The notes under the pieces were generated by a model. The model did not search any database and was not told the DNA's origin. It saw only the letters and a program-made list of their open reading frames with translations. Both the position numbers and the translations under genes were made by a program. A stretch of 38,214 nucleotides of DNA, taken from the IMG/VR virus record IMGVR_UViG_3300009703_000045, positions 1-38,214 of that record, one strand, 5' to 3'. Shown here one piece after another: positions 18,312 to 27,498 of this stretch (the first letter of the stretch is position 1; each line of letters begins with the position of its first letter). Source of the stretch: a virus.

Positions 18312-19112
18312 ATGACAAAACCAGCACAACCACTAAGTAAAGAATTAGAATTTCCTACTGAACTTGTTACTTTACCGAGTACAGGGTACTTTTATCCGAG
18401 CGATAATTCACTCGCAAGTGGTAAAGTTAGAATTAAATATATGACAGCTCGTGAGGAGGATATTCTTACAAGTAAAAATCTTATCAATAAAGGTATCGTA
18501 CTTGATGAATTATTAAAAGCTTTAATAATTGATAATGGTGATGGTCAACCAATTAATATGGATGACTTGTTACTTGGTGATAAAAATGCAATATTAATTT
18601 CAGCTCGTATATTAGGTTATGGGCCTGAGTATGAATTTGAGATTAACGACCCGACTACTGGTGAAAAAACCAAAGATTCTGTTGATTTGAACCAATTATC
18701 TACCAACGAAGTTAATTTTTCTGAATACACTAAGGGTAGCAACGAGTTTATATTTGAATTACCAGTTTCCAAAAAAACACTTGGATTTAAAATACTGACT
18801 CATAAAGACGAGAAAGAAATTGATATAGAATTGAAAAAAATGAAAAAGTTCACTAAGGCTACTGGTATTGAGCACGATATAACAACTCGTATGAAACGCG
18901 CTATAATATCTATTGATGGTGATTCGGAAAAAAATTCTATAAATAAGTTTGTAGATACTCAGTTTTTGGCTCAAGATTCGAGAGCATTCAGAACACATTT
19001 AAAAAATATTGCACCTGATGTAGATTTATCATATAATTACACAAGTCCAGATGGGACAGAGACGGAGGTACAGGTTCCTATGACCGTCAGCTTTTTTTGG
19101 CCTTCCTCCTGA
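18312..19112 (+). CDS. 26: baseplate hub/tail assembly protein gp26-like
   Basis: 266 residues, preceded by ataggag. It matches the T4 gp26 (T4 baseplate protein) family: ELVTLPSTGYFYP near the N-terminus, VRIKYMTAREEDILTSKNLI, a DELLKALI helix, DLLLGDKNAILISARILGYG and EYEFEINDPTTGE. The frame ends MTVSFFWPSS; an ending of the FFWPS type is, as I recall, common for this family in cyanophages. The seven T at 19092-19098 within the FF codons are followed in the +1 frame by a long coding-looking stretch, so a second, longer product by frameshift is likely (separate entry). The gene sits upstream of the tape measure gene, where long-tailed phages keep tail assembly chaperones. Confidence 0.85.
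   Translation: MTKPAQPLSKELEFPTELVTLPSTGYFYPSDNSLASGKVRIKYMTAREEDILTSKNLINKGIVLDELLKALIIDNGDGQPINMDDLLLGDKNAILISARILGYGPEYEFEINDPTTGEKTKDSVDLNQLSTNEVNFSEYTKGSNEFIFELPVSKKTLGFKILTHKDEKEIDIELKKMKKFTKATGIEHDITTRMKRAIISIDGDSEKNSINKFVDTQFLAQDSRAFRTHLKNIAPDVDLSYNYTSPDGTETEVQVPMTVSFFWPSS
19092..19098 (+). other. candidate ribosomal frameshift site (seven T)
   Basis: The run reads TTT TTT TGG in the gp26 frame, three codons before the last sense codons and the TGA at 19110-19112. A +1 slip of the Phe tRNA from 19095-19097 to 19096-19098, or a -2 slip to 19093-19095, keeps perfect pairing and enters the frame that stays open to 19317. That frame is closed upstream by TGA at 19081-19083, so any shift must happen between 19084 and 19109. 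Confidence 0.6.
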
Positions 19113-19317
19113 AGTTAAACCTCAACTACACGAGCAAATATTCAGCCTTTGTTATTTCTCAAATGGCGGGTTTACTTTTAATGAAGTATATGGTATGCCT
19201 GTAAATTTAAGACGCTTTTATTTACAACAATTACAGAAAGTAAAGAAAGCAGAGCAAGAAGAAATGAATAAAGCTAACAAAAAACCATCACATAGTCCAC
19301 CTTCGTTTAATAGATAA
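19099..19317 (+). CDS. frameshifted C-terminal extension of gp26 (about 72 aa)
   Basis: The +1 frame after the T run encodes GLPPEVKPQLHEQIFSLCY, then SNGGFTFNEVYGMPVNLRRFY and a Lys/Glu-rich helix, ending at TAA 19315-19317. The composition is protein-like, with a clear MPVNLRRFY motif. It has no usable start: the first ATG (19195) lies inside the apparently conserved part and lacks a binding site. Thus it is probably made only as a fusion to gp26, as with the G/GT pair of lambda or the gp41/42 region of Mu. Its place equals that of gene 51 in T4. A sequencing error in the T run, or a genuine broken gene, are the alternatives. Confidence 0.6.
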   Translation, partial: GLPPEVKPQLHEQIFSLCYFSNGGFTFNEVYGMPVNLRRFYLQQLQKVKKAEQEEMNKANKKPSHSPPSFNR

Positions 19318-19337
19318 CTATAAATTTCAATTTTATT

Positions 19338-19347
19338 ATATTTATAT
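19338..19347 (+). promoter_or_regulatory. ATATTTATAT motif, copy 6
   Basis: An exact copy in the 67-base gap before the 76-residue gene, 37 bases ahead of its ATG. The context ttatatttatatatgagtt is almost the same as copy 4. No terminator is visible after the gp26 extension. Confidence 0.4.
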
Positions 19348-19384
19348 ATGAGTTATCCTATTCACAAATTTTCGGAGGTATATA

Positions 19385-19615
19385 ATGACTAAAAAGAATC
19401 TTATACGGGAAAGTTTAATGACTAAGTTTGTAAGTGGTATTATGGGTAATATCATTAACAGACAACGACAGAAGAACATAAAAGCATTAGAGAATGACCC
19501 TAAGCTAAAAGCGATGGAAGCGGAATTAGCTAAATCCATTGAAAAATTTAAGAAAAGTGTAGAATCCTACACCGGAGGAAGTTCTGCAGCTTTTAGAAAG
19601 AAATACGGATTGTAA
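19385..19615 (+). CDS. small helical protein between gp26 and tape measure (76 aa)
   Basis: A strong binding site (cggaggt, 7 bases upstream) supports the start. The product is highly basic and helical: IRESLMTKFVSGIMGNIINRQRQKNIKALE, then DPKLKAMEAELAKSIEKFKKSVE, then a short tail (GGSSAAFRKKYGL). I recognise no family. Short helical proteins occur at this place in other marine T4-like phages as I recall. Given its neighbours, a helper of tape measure folding or baseplate hub assembly is the best guess. It is 12 bases from the tape measure gene, so the two are almost surely co-transcribed. Confidence 0.6.
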   Translation: MTKKNLIRESLMTKFVSGIMGNIINRQRQKNIKALENDPKLKAMEAELAKSIEKFKKSVESYTGGSSAAFRKKYGL

Positions 19616-19627
19616 TAGAGAATAAAA

Positions 19628-22609
19628 ATGCCAAAACCAAGAGACGCCTCGGGACAATTTATATCTAATGACAAAGCTGATGAAATCATTGAAGCTGAAA
19701 AACGAATAGCTGAAGCTAAACAGAATGCACAGCAGCAAACATTCGATAAAGCTAATAAACTTGTAGATGACTATTATGCTAAGGTGGAAGCAGGTGAAAA
19801 AATAACTGATGAGCTTAAGCAACAATATTTTGACGCTATAAAAGACATTGATAAATTCCAGAAGAAATCACAAAAGGAAATAGAAGAAAAGGCGGAAGAG
19901 TATGCTGAATATAGAGTATCACAGGTAAAACAATTAGGTGTACACGAAACGGAATTATCAAGTATTGCAATTGGAGCTATTGAAGCAGCACAGTTCGCTT
20001 ATAAAAAAGGTAATGATGATATGGCTAAAGGTTTTGACAAAATAACCGAACTTACTCTTGAACAAGCAGCCGCGTCAAAGCAAATTGGTTCGGAAGATTA
20101 TACTAATTTAACATATAAAACTGAAATAGCAGCTACAGATAAGGAAATTTACACAATAGAGTCAGATATTCTTAAAGCTAAAGCAGCTGGTAGAAGTGAC
20201 GATATGCAGGATTTAATATCAAAAAAACAAGCTTTACAACTACAAAAAGACGGATTGGAAAAGTTAGAAGAATCAGCTGAAATAATGAACTACAAACACG
20301 ATGCCATCACTAAAGGTCTACAACCACTTAAAGATATGGAAAAAAAGTTTAATGATATATTACATACTGTTGGTGCTATAGTTTCAAATCCAATGGTATT
20401 ATTAGTTACATTAATAACAGCTGCCGCAGCACACTTCGCAGCGACGGAAAAAGCAGCAGAAGATTTTCGCCAAGGGCTTGGGTTGACTGTTAGTGAGAGT
20501 AAAGCATTAGAAGAATCAGCTATGAATGTTACTAAAAACATGGCAGCGGTTGGACAAACTTATACGGAATCTTTAAGTGCGGCGTCAGCATTAGTAACTA
20601 CGATGGGTAGTTTAAGTGCAGCTACTGCAGAAAATATTGAAATGGTTTCTAAAATGAGTAAAGTTCTTGGAGTGACTGCTGATGAATCTGCAAAGTTCCT
20701 TGAAAATATGTCAGCGACTGCTGGAATAACAGTTAAAGAAGCTGGTCACTTAGCGGTAGTTAGTACTGAACTGGCTAAAGCAGCGGGTGTAGCTCCTGGA
20801 CAAGTAATAAAAGATATGACTACTAATTCAGAATCATTCGCAAACTATATAAAAGATGGTGGTGAGAATTTAGCAGAAGCAGCTGTATTTGCGGCTAAGA
20901 TGGGTGTAAATATAGCGTCAATGGTAAAGATGGCTGACAGTTTATTAAACATAGAACAATCATTAAATGATGAAATGGAAGCAGAAGCATTGTTAGGTAG
21001 AGACATCAATTTAGAAAAAGCTAGACAATTAGCTTTTGATGGTAAAATTGCAGAAATGGGAGCTGAAATAACTAAACAAGTTGGAACGGCAGCTGAGTGG
21101 GAATCAATGAGAGGTCACGAGAGAGCAGCTTTAGCTAAAGCTATGGGAATGGAAGTTAGTGAGATGGGTAAGATGATTAAAAACCAAGAACTTATAGCAG
21201 ACTTAGAAGCTGGAAGATTGAGTACACAAGAAGCTATAGCACAAGGATTATCATTCGATGAAGTGATGAAAGTTAATGATGTTTTAGGCCCTATTACAGA
21301 GATGAAAAATTCAATTTCAGCTATAGCTATGAATTTATTAGAAGTGTTTAAACCCGTGTTTTCAGCGATAGCACTCATAATTGAGGGTATAGCTTTTACT
21401 CTTGCTCTCATAGCTAAATGGTTAAATACTGATATTGGTAAAGGATTAACTGCTGGTGTTGTAGCTTTAACACTATGGAGGTCAAATACTCTTGGAATGG
21501 TAAAAAACTTAACTGTTGGTGGATTAAAAGCAATTAAGAATTTCGTTACTTGGTTAATAACAGGACAAAAAGCTCAAGAAGCTACAACAAAAAGTGCAAA
21601 AGGAATGTTTAGTGTGATGAAAGATGGTATGAAATCAATTACCGGAAAAGGAAAAAGTATGTTAGGACTTGGTAAGGCAAAAGTATCAGACTCAGTAAAA
21701 ACAACTGAAAGTCCAACTGAAAGTCCAACTGGAGGAATGTTTAAGAACTTCGATGCTAAAAAAGCTTTAAAAGGAGCAGCTGCGTTATTAGTGGTATCGA
21801 CCGCGTTATTCGTGTTTGCTAAGGCACTTCAAGAAATGCCACTCGATGTTGGACCATATATAGCAGCCGCAGCTGGATTAGGAATTATGGGAGCAGCATT
21901 ATTTGGAATATCAAAGTTGTCTGGTGATTTAATAGTAGGAGCTGCAGCTATGGTAATTATGGGAGCTTCATTAATCCCATTCGCGTTTGGGTTACAAATG
22001 TTGTCTGATGTAGATTATGGACAAATAGCGTTAGTCGGAGTTACTCTGATAGCATTTACGGCCGCAGTATTTGGTTTGGGGGTTCTTATGATGACTGGTG
22101 TAGGAGCTCTTATATTCGGCGCTGGGGTAGCTGGTTTTATAGCACTTGGTGGAGCTCTTATAGTTCTCGGAGTTGGTGTCACGGCTATAGGTGGTGGTAT
22201 GATGTTATTGACTATGGGACTTCAAGGTTTAGGTGAGCATATAATACCATTAGCTACCAATGTCAGTAATATCGTATTACTTGCAGGGGCGTTTGCACTC
22301 TTCGGAATAAGTTTAGTTTCGTTAGCAGCTGGACTAGCACTAATTGCACCAATGTTACCAGTGATATTAGCTTTAGGAGCAATTGGTGGGTTAGCTATGG
22401 GAGTTATGAGTTTCACTACAAGTAACGAACATTCAGAAGGAGAAACATCATCGTCAACATCATCAACATCACCGAGTGAGGGAGAAAATTTAGGAGCTAA
22501 ATTAGATAGATTAATATCATTAGTAGAACAGGGTGGTGTTATTAATATGGATGGTAAAAAAGTGGGTGAAGTGTTGGGTGGTAGTATAATGAGACCGGTA
22601 GTCGGATAG
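19628..22609 (+). CDS. 29: tape measure protein (tail length determinant, gp29-like)
   Basis: 993 residues. Tape measure proteins fill the tail tube lumen and set tail length. Features: a charged, helical N-terminal third with coiled-coil segments (EIIEAEKRIAEAKQNAQQQ, KKSQKEIEEKAEEYAEY), a first hydrophobic segment near 255-275, a central Met/Ala-rich helical region (about 290-560) of the kind found in many phage tape measures, a second hydrophobic stretch near 560-600, and a long chain of Gly/Ala/Leu hydrophobic segments at about 715-925. It ends with a Ser-rich linker and a small conserved tail (KLDRLISLVEQGGVINMDGKKVGEVL). It is longer than T4 gp29. The start has only a weak binding site (gagaat), so coupling with the preceding gene is likely. 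Confidence 0.85.
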   Translation: MPKPRDASGQFISNDKADEIIEAEKRIAEAKQNAQQQTFDKANKLVDDYYAKVEAGEKITDELKQQYFDAIKDIDKFQKKSQKEIEEKAEEYAEYRVSQVKQLGVHETELSSIAIGAIEAAQFAYKKGNDDMAKGFDKITELTLEQAAASKQIGSEDYTNLTYKTEIAATDKEIYTIESDILKAKAAGRSDDMQDLISKKQALQLQKDGLEKLEESAEIMNYKHDAITKGLQPLKDMEKKFNDILHTVGAIVSNPMVLLVTLITAAAAHFAATEKAAEDFRQGLGLTVSESKALEESAMNVTKNMAAVGQTYTESLSAASALVTTMGSLSAATAENIEMVSKMSKVLGVTADESAKFLENMSATAGITVKEAGHLAVVSTELAKAAGVAPGQVIKDMTTNSESFANYIKDGGENLAEAAVFAAKMGVNIASMVKMADSLLNIEQSLNDEMEAEALLGRDINLEKARQLAFDGKIAEMGAEITKQVGTAAEWESMRGHERAALAKAMGMEVSEMGKMIKNQELIADLEAGRLSTQEAIAQGLSFDEVMKVNDVLGPITEMKNSISAIAMNLLEVFKPVFSAIALIIEGIAFTLALIAKWLNTDIGKGLTAGVVALTLWRSNTLGMVKNLTVGGLKAIKNFVTWLITGQKAQEATTKSAKGMFSVMKDGMKSITGKGKSMLGLGKAKVSDSVKTTESPTESPTGGMFKNFDAKKALKGAAALLVVSTALFVFAKALQEMPLDVGPYIAAAAGLGIMGAALFGISKLSGDLIVGAAAMVIMGASLIPFAFGLQMLSDVDYGQIALVGVTLIAFTAAVFGLGVLMMTGVGALIFGAGVAGFIALGGALIVLGVGVTAIGGGMMLLTMGLQGLGEHIIPLATNVSNIVLLAGAFALFGISLVSLAAGLALIAPMLPVILALGAIGGLAMGVMSFTTSNEHSEGETSSSTSSTSPSEGENLGAKLDRLISLVEQGGVINMDGKKVGEVLGGSIMRPVVG

Positions 22610-22618
22610 GAGATATAG

Positions 22619-24652
22619 ATGGCATTAGTAACACAAGACGCGATACCAACCACAGGATTATCAGCGAAAAAACCAACACCAAAAAAAAATAACAGTAAAA
22701 TTCAACAGAAGTTGACAAGTCCACCATCGATGGGTGGTGATGATTTCAAAAATAATGATAATCGTATAGCATGGCATTCAACCAAACACTCACATCCATT
22801 GAACAATGGACTTGGAGATATACAATTTGGTAAGGGTATTCCCAATAAAACAGAATTAACGAACTGGACAATTGGTACTACTACTATTGACTACACACCA
22901 ATATCAAGTAGATATAATTCGTCAAAGATACAGTCAAATTTAGGTGATTCTGTATATGAAATAATTTCAGCTGAAGCTCAACGGCGAGCTAGTGGACCAA
23001 GAACAGCAGCATATTTTTCTGAACCACATATAATTAAACGACCGCACGAAGCACCTGCTCAAGAAGGAAAGGTTGCAACTGCAGTGAATTTAGTTAAAGG
23101 GATGGCTGACTTTATGGGTCTTAAACTTTCATTGAAAGATGCATATGCTTACGGTCGACATACATTAAGCCCTCGAGGTTTATTATTCTTAGCTAATGAG
23201 ACGGCTCTAACTAAAAGAATATTGGGTGCAGCATACGAAGGTCCTAAAACATTCAGAGAAACATTGGGTAGTTATAGTCCATCAGCTATCATTACCAAAT
23301 TGAAAACTGGAAACACATTTAATCCATTAGGTATATACGCGTCGAGAGTACTCGGTGGTGTAGGGGCTAGAGGTATAAGAAATTACAGAAATAAAGGTGA
23401 AGGTCTTACAGGGATGTTAGCACCTACCGTAGTGTTATATAGTGATGATTTACAGACTGGTGAGGACGATATTGAAAAAGCTTATCAGACTAATATAGGG
23501 TTACATGAGCACTACGCGGATATTACACCCCACATTCGTAAAAAAAGTTTTACTAATACAGAACGACCATATGTAGATGAACCATTTATGGAACAGAATG
23601 GACCTATGTCCTGGCTTGGTATTGTAACTAATAGAAATGATTTGAGTAAATGGTGGACTAAGAGAATAAGACAATCACAGCGAAATGTAATAGATGCGGT
23701 ATCAACTGACGAAGATGTTTCAGTAAATGCTGACGGTGTCGAACCCGTAGGTTCAGATTTTACTGACCATAAAATAATGCAAGATATAACTCCGTCACAC
23801 GAATCAATGGAAACTCCATTTACTATGAAAGCTAATGAAGATGGTGAAACATTACATACCCGCGGTGGTGAGGAATTAGTAGATAAATACAGAGCTCATT
23901 TATATGGAGGTATTGTAGCAGCAAGAAATGACAGAAGTAAATGGACATCACAGCGAACAATAGAAGTTGATGGCCAACCTAAAAAGGTAGAAATACAAAC
24001 ATCATATGGAGTATCTGGTCGACCGAACCCCGGTGGGAAATATGAAGGTGATAAAATTAATTTATTAGAAATTCAACAATTAAACGATGATGGTACTGAA
24101 CCAGTAACAGGTGTCCACGATTTAATACCATTTAAAATTAAAATATTAAATACAAACCAGATGATTATATTAAGGGCTTATATTGATGACATATCTGACA
24201 CTATAACTCCAGACTGGTCTGAGATTAATTATGTAGGGAGACCAGACCCTGTCCATGTATATAAAGGGGCCAAACGACAATTTTCTTTAAAATTTAAATT
24301 AATACCTAATTCAAAAGCAGAACATAAAATTCTTTGGGAAAAGGCTAATACTTTAGTTGGTTTAAATTACCCTACATATGCTAGTTTAGGTAATACTGAA
24401 ACGAATGCAAGCTTAGGTAATAGAATGGTAGCTCCATTTATAAAATTAACAGTAGGTGATATAATTCATGACCAAGCTGGTTATTTTAGTGGAATTAATG
24501 TCAGTTCGATAGATAACTCTCCGTGGGAACTTACACCGGGACAACGATTACCTATGTATATAGAAGTATCGGCTACATTTGTGTTTATAGGTAATCACTT
24601 ACCAGATTTAGGTAACCCTAAATTTTATAATATAGATAACTTACAACAGTAG
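22619..24652 (+). CDS. 48: baseplate tail-tube cap/initiator protein, gp48-like
   Basis: 677 residues, started by taggagatatag. The C-terminal about 180 residues carry the recognisable part: LIPFKIKILNTNQMIILRAYI, DDISDTITPDWSEINYVGRPDP, VHVYKGAKRQFSLKFKLIP and a final RLPMYIEVSATFVFIGNHLP. This set is typical of the T4 gp48/gp54 baseplate tube-cap and related contractile-system tube-end proteins, which join the baseplate to the first tube ring. The N-terminal two thirds look phage-specific, with long Arg/Lys-rich helical segments. The size exceeds that of T4 gp48. It lies between tape measure and the LysM protein, as expected for baseplate-tube junction genes. The 48 versus 54 assignment is uncertain. 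Confidence 0.72.
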   Translation: MALVTQDAIPTTGLSAKKPTPKKNNSKIQQKLTSPPSMGGDDFKNNDNRIAWHSTKHSHPLNNGLGDIQFGKGIPNKTELTNWTIGTTTIDYTPISSRYNSSKIQSNLGDSVYEIISAEAQRRASGPRTAAYFSEPHIIKRPHEAPAQEGKVATAVNLVKGMADFMGLKLSLKDAYAYGRHTLSPRGLLFLANETALTKRILGAAYEGPKTFRETLGSYSPSAIITKLKTGNTFNPLGIYASRVLGGVGARGIRNYRNKGEGLTGMLAPTVVLYSDDLQTGEDDIEKAYQTNIGLHEHYADITPHIRKKSFTNTERPYVDEPFMEQNGPMSWLGIVTNRNDLSKWWTKRIRQSQRNVIDAVSTDEDVSVNADGVEPVGSDFTDHKIMQDITPSHESMETPFTMKANEDGETLHTRGGEELVDKYRAHLYGGIVAARNDRSKWTSQRTIEVDGQPKKVEIQTSYGVSGRPNPGGKYEGDKINLLEIQQLNDDGTEPVTGVHDLIPFKIKILNTNQMIILRAYIDDISDTITPDWSEINYVGRPDPVHVYKGAKRQFSLKFKLIPNSKAEHKILWEKANTLVGLNYPTYASLGNTETNASLGNRMVAPFIKLTVGDIIHDQAGYFSGINVSSIDNSPWELTPGQRLPMYIEVSATFVFIGNHLPDLGNPKFYNIDNLQQ

Positions 24653-24661
24653 GAGTTTTAA

Positions 24662-24973
24662 ATGGCTAATAGATATTCAAGAATTGGTAAAAGTACAGAT
24701 AAGACTACCAGTAATAGAATTTATAATTCTACCCTATACCCACAGATACACCCAAGTAATTCAGATATAGTTATATTTGTGAAAGATGGTACAAATCGAC
24801 TTGATTTATTAGCTCATAAATATTATAGTAATCCTAATTTATGGTGGGTTATATCTCAAGCTAATAATCTATCAGGTGATACTTTTTTCATACCAACGGG
24901 ACAAAAAATTAGAATACCTGCAGACATAGAAACTATACTCAGAGATATGGACGAGTTAAATAACGCGAGGTAA
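24662..24973 (+). CDS. 53: LysM-type baseplate wedge protein, gp53-like
   Basis: 103 residues, preceded by taggag. Nearly the whole protein is one domain: Y-P-Q-I-H near residue 27, DIVIFVKDGTNRLDLLAHKYY, NPNLWWVISQANNL and FFIPTGQKIRIP. This is the LysM-like signature found in T4 gp53 and in LysM spacer proteins of contractile tails (XkdP/gpX type), which clamp hub and wedge together. It is about half the length I recall for T4 gp53, so the C-terminal part of that protein is missing. No peptidoglycan-degrading domain is attached. It is placed between the tube-cap and hub-like genes, with only two bases to the latter. Confidence 0.78.
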   Translation: MANRYSRIGKSTDKTTSNRIYNSTLYPQIHPSNSDIVIFVKDGTNRLDLLAHKYYSNPNLWWVISQANNLSGDTFFIPTGQKIRIPADIETILRDMDELNNAR

Positions 24974-24975
24974 CT

Positions 24976-27498
24976 ATGACAGGAAAAAATTTAAGCTCAT
25001 CGTTTCTATCTTTTATCCATGAAAATGTACAAAAGACACTTTTCGGTAAAATGTCTGATTCGCCACAGGAAGGACATATAAGAGATTCTATTAAATCTAC
25101 ATCCACGAGAGCTGTCTGGATAAAAATGACTTCTGGTGGGTTACCCATTGACGAAGCTAAATCAAAAACCCCTGTAATTTTGATGGGTGGTGAGTTGACT
25201 AACAATGGAACATTACCAGCTGGTTTTAGTGATTTATATGAACCTAAGATAGAAGGATATGACGAAGATTATGGTGAAACATATAAACCACTCCCTGGAA
25301 TAACAGGTATTTCGTGTAAAACTGAAGGTACTTATGGTTCATTAAAAAGTGCTACAATAAATTGGCAATGTTGGTCACTTAGTCAATTAGAACGATTAGA
25401 TGGTCATTTTATGCGAATAGGGGGGTCGGTGATGTTAGAATGGGGTTGGAGTTTAGCCCCGGGTGAAATTATATCATTCGCTCCCACCGAGTTTAGAAAA
25501 GCAAGTACTGAGGGTAAAAAAAGAGTATTAGACAATGGTGGTAATTATGATGTTGTATGTGGAGTTATAAAGAATTTTTCCTGGTCATCTAACGATGCTG
25601 GAGGGTTTGATTGTTCAACTGAATTAATATCACAGGGTACTCCTATGATAACTTCTGGTGTCGGTAATGACGGAAGTGATATGAGTGACGCCGCAGATGA
25701 AACTGAAATGAGCGAAGAAGCCAAGCAAGAATTGAAAAAATTGGGTATGTCTAATTTTAAAAAATATGTTACTAATATGAAACTTGAATTACTTAGACAC
25801 TTAAACCCTGGTACGGTAATTGATACTTGGGGATTTGATGATGGACCTACAACATCAGATGCTGACATCTATACAGGTAAAAACATTGAATATCGTGATA
25901 CAAATATCCAATTTGGTACTTTGGCATTTATAAGTTGGGGTTATTTTGAAGATAATGTATTAAGTAAATATTTAGGCAGAGTTTCCGGTGACGGGCAAAT
26001 AAAATATACAGTTAGGAGTATTGATGTTATAGATAATAGTGGTACTGGCGGTGATACACCATATAGTTATGAGTCGGTACAATGCTCAAATCATCCAGCA
26101 TTAAGAACAGCTGATTCAAGAATTTGTCAATTTCCAGGAACCGGTGAATTGGACTACGGAGATTTTGAAATATTTAGAGGAGATGATGGGGGAAGACCCA
26201 AACTCCCCGAAGACCGAGGTTATCTGAGAAATATAAAATTGAATGTTCAATTTATAATGGATTGTTTTGACGATGTAAACACCTTGCCCGAAGGTATGGA
26301 AAAACTATTTGAAGGTATCAATAGTGTAAGTGGAGATATATTTAATTTCAGTTTACAACAGGATAGTGCTGTTGAAACTAATATGCGGGTAGTTGATATG
26401 AATGTTGTTGACAATTCAGTACAAAATTTATTAGACCCTAATATGCGAAGTACATCATCAGACCCAACTAAGGTATTTTATTTCCCAACCTGGCGTTCCG
26501 ATAACACCATAGTTATAAATCAATCATTGACAGCTAAAATACCTTCAACCGCTATGTTAACAGCTATGTATGGTTCTAATAAAGTTGATGTGCAGATGGA
26601 TAAAAACCCACCTAAACCTGAAGATGGAGATATTGAGTCTTTAACAGCAGTCCAACGACAGGAAGTAGTAGATAAATTCCTCAGTGGATTTACTTTACCA
26701 GATGCGTTATATAGAACAACCACAAGTTACTATGGAAACGCTTCAGGTGAGTTACCACCACCTGGCAAGTTAGCTGTAGATATAAACAGTAATATGGGAT
26801 GGAGTGGAGGCCCGCCGAGTGTCGCTGAAATTAAATTGAGTGGAATAGAAAAAATAATATCTAACAAGGGGAAAGAAGCTGCTCTGTCGGCAGATGCAAA
26901 AGCAATAGCAAAAGCCAATGAAGAAGACCCGCCCGAAGAACAGAGTATGTGGTCGACCATGTGGGAAGGTGTGAAAAGTGCATCCGGTGCCATAGCTGAT
27001 AGTGTAGCTGATGTAGTTACTGTTATAGATAATGGGTTTTCTCATGTGACGAGAGCTGTACACGCGGCTTTTACTGAATACCAATTAGGCGAAATACTAC
27101 CAGCTTATCAGATAGAAGTTATGAAAAAGAAAATACAATTTGGTGAATCAAATGAAAACGGTGAAATTGAAAATCCTGAAGAAGGAAAAGTTTATAAAAC
27201 TGATTTTATTTTACCATTAGAATTATCAATGAAAATAGATGGAATCGCTGGAATATATCCCGGTAATGTATTCAGTACTGATTATTTACCCAACGCTTAT
27301 AGACCACGCAACAGTCTGCACCACGATAATTTTAGAAGTGGAGTAGTATTTATGGTAAAGGGAGTGTCACATGACATAAGTGCTACTGGGTGGACAACTG
27401 AGTTCGATGGTATAATGAGAGCTTCTATACCACCACCTATAAATAAATCCGCTCAAGAAGTTAGTCCTATAGCTAACCCAACTCAAGGTGCTTTATAA
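24976..27498 (+). CDS. baseplate hub-like structural protein (840 aa)
   Basis: A GAGGT site 5 bases before the ATG overlaps the preceding stop. A segment near 110-170 (ITGISCKTEGTYGSLKSATIN, WQCWSLSQLERLDGHFMRIG, VMLEWGWS) looks like the tube-like beta domain of hub proteins. The C-terminal about 100 residues (LPLELSMKIDGIAGIYPGN, VVFMVKGVSHDISATGWTTEF, then GIMR) form a second conserved-looking beta domain that I associate with hub/spike-base proteins of T4-like and other myophages. No lysozyme domain such as that in T4 gp5 is present. Its place after the gp53-like gene supports a gp27-type hub role. This is inference from pattern, not a proven homology. Confidence 0.6.
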   Translation: MTGKNLSSSFLSFIHENVQKTLFGKMSDSPQEGHIRDSIKSTSTRAVWIKMTSGGLPIDEAKSKTPVILMGGELTNNGTLPAGFSDLYEPKIEGYDEDYGETYKPLPGITGISCKTEGTYGSLKSATINWQCWSLSQLERLDGHFMRIGGSVMLEWGWSLAPGEIISFAPTEFRKASTEGKKRVLDNGGNYDVVCGVIKNFSWSSNDAGGFDCSTELISQGTPMITSGVGNDGSDMSDAADETEMSEEAKQELKKLGMSNFKKYVTNMKLELLRHLNPGTVIDTWGFDDGPTTSDADIYTGKNIEYRDTNIQFGTLAFISWGYFEDNVLSKYLGRVSGDGQIKYTVRSIDVIDNSGTGGDTPYSYESVQCSNHPALRTADSRICQFPGTGELDYGDFEIFRGDDGGRPKLPEDRGYLRNIKLNVQFIMDCFDDVNTLPEGMEKLFEGINSVSGDIFNFSLQQDSAVETNMRVVDMNVVDNSVQNLLDPNMRSTSSDPTKVFYFPTWRSDNTIVINQSLTAKIPSTAMLTAMYGSNKVDVQMDKNPPKPEDGDIESLTAVQRQEVVDKFLSGFTLPDALYRTTTSYYGNASGELPPPGKLAVDINSNMGWSGGPPSVAEIKLSGIEKIISNKGKEAALSADAKAIAKANEEDPPEEQSMWSTMWEGVKSASGAIADSVADVVTVIDNGFSHVTRAVHAAFTEYQLGEILPAYQIEVMKKKIQFGESNENGEIENPEEGKVYKTDFILPLELSMKIDGIAGIYPGNVFSTDYLPNAYRPRNSLHHDNFRSGVVFMVKGVSHDISATGWTTEFDGIMRASIPPPINKSAQEVSPIANPTQGAL

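Noticed and set aside
22222-22653. 143-residue open frame on the - strand
   Set aside because: It is antisense to the hydrophobic C-terminus of the tape measure protein; long shadows are common opposite Gly/Ala/Ser-rich genes.
24976-27498. Cell-wall-degrading domain in the hub-like protein
   Set aside because: I looked for lysozyme-like or other hydrolase motifs, as in T4 gp5, and found none. The puncturing or lytic protein is probably encoded outside the window.
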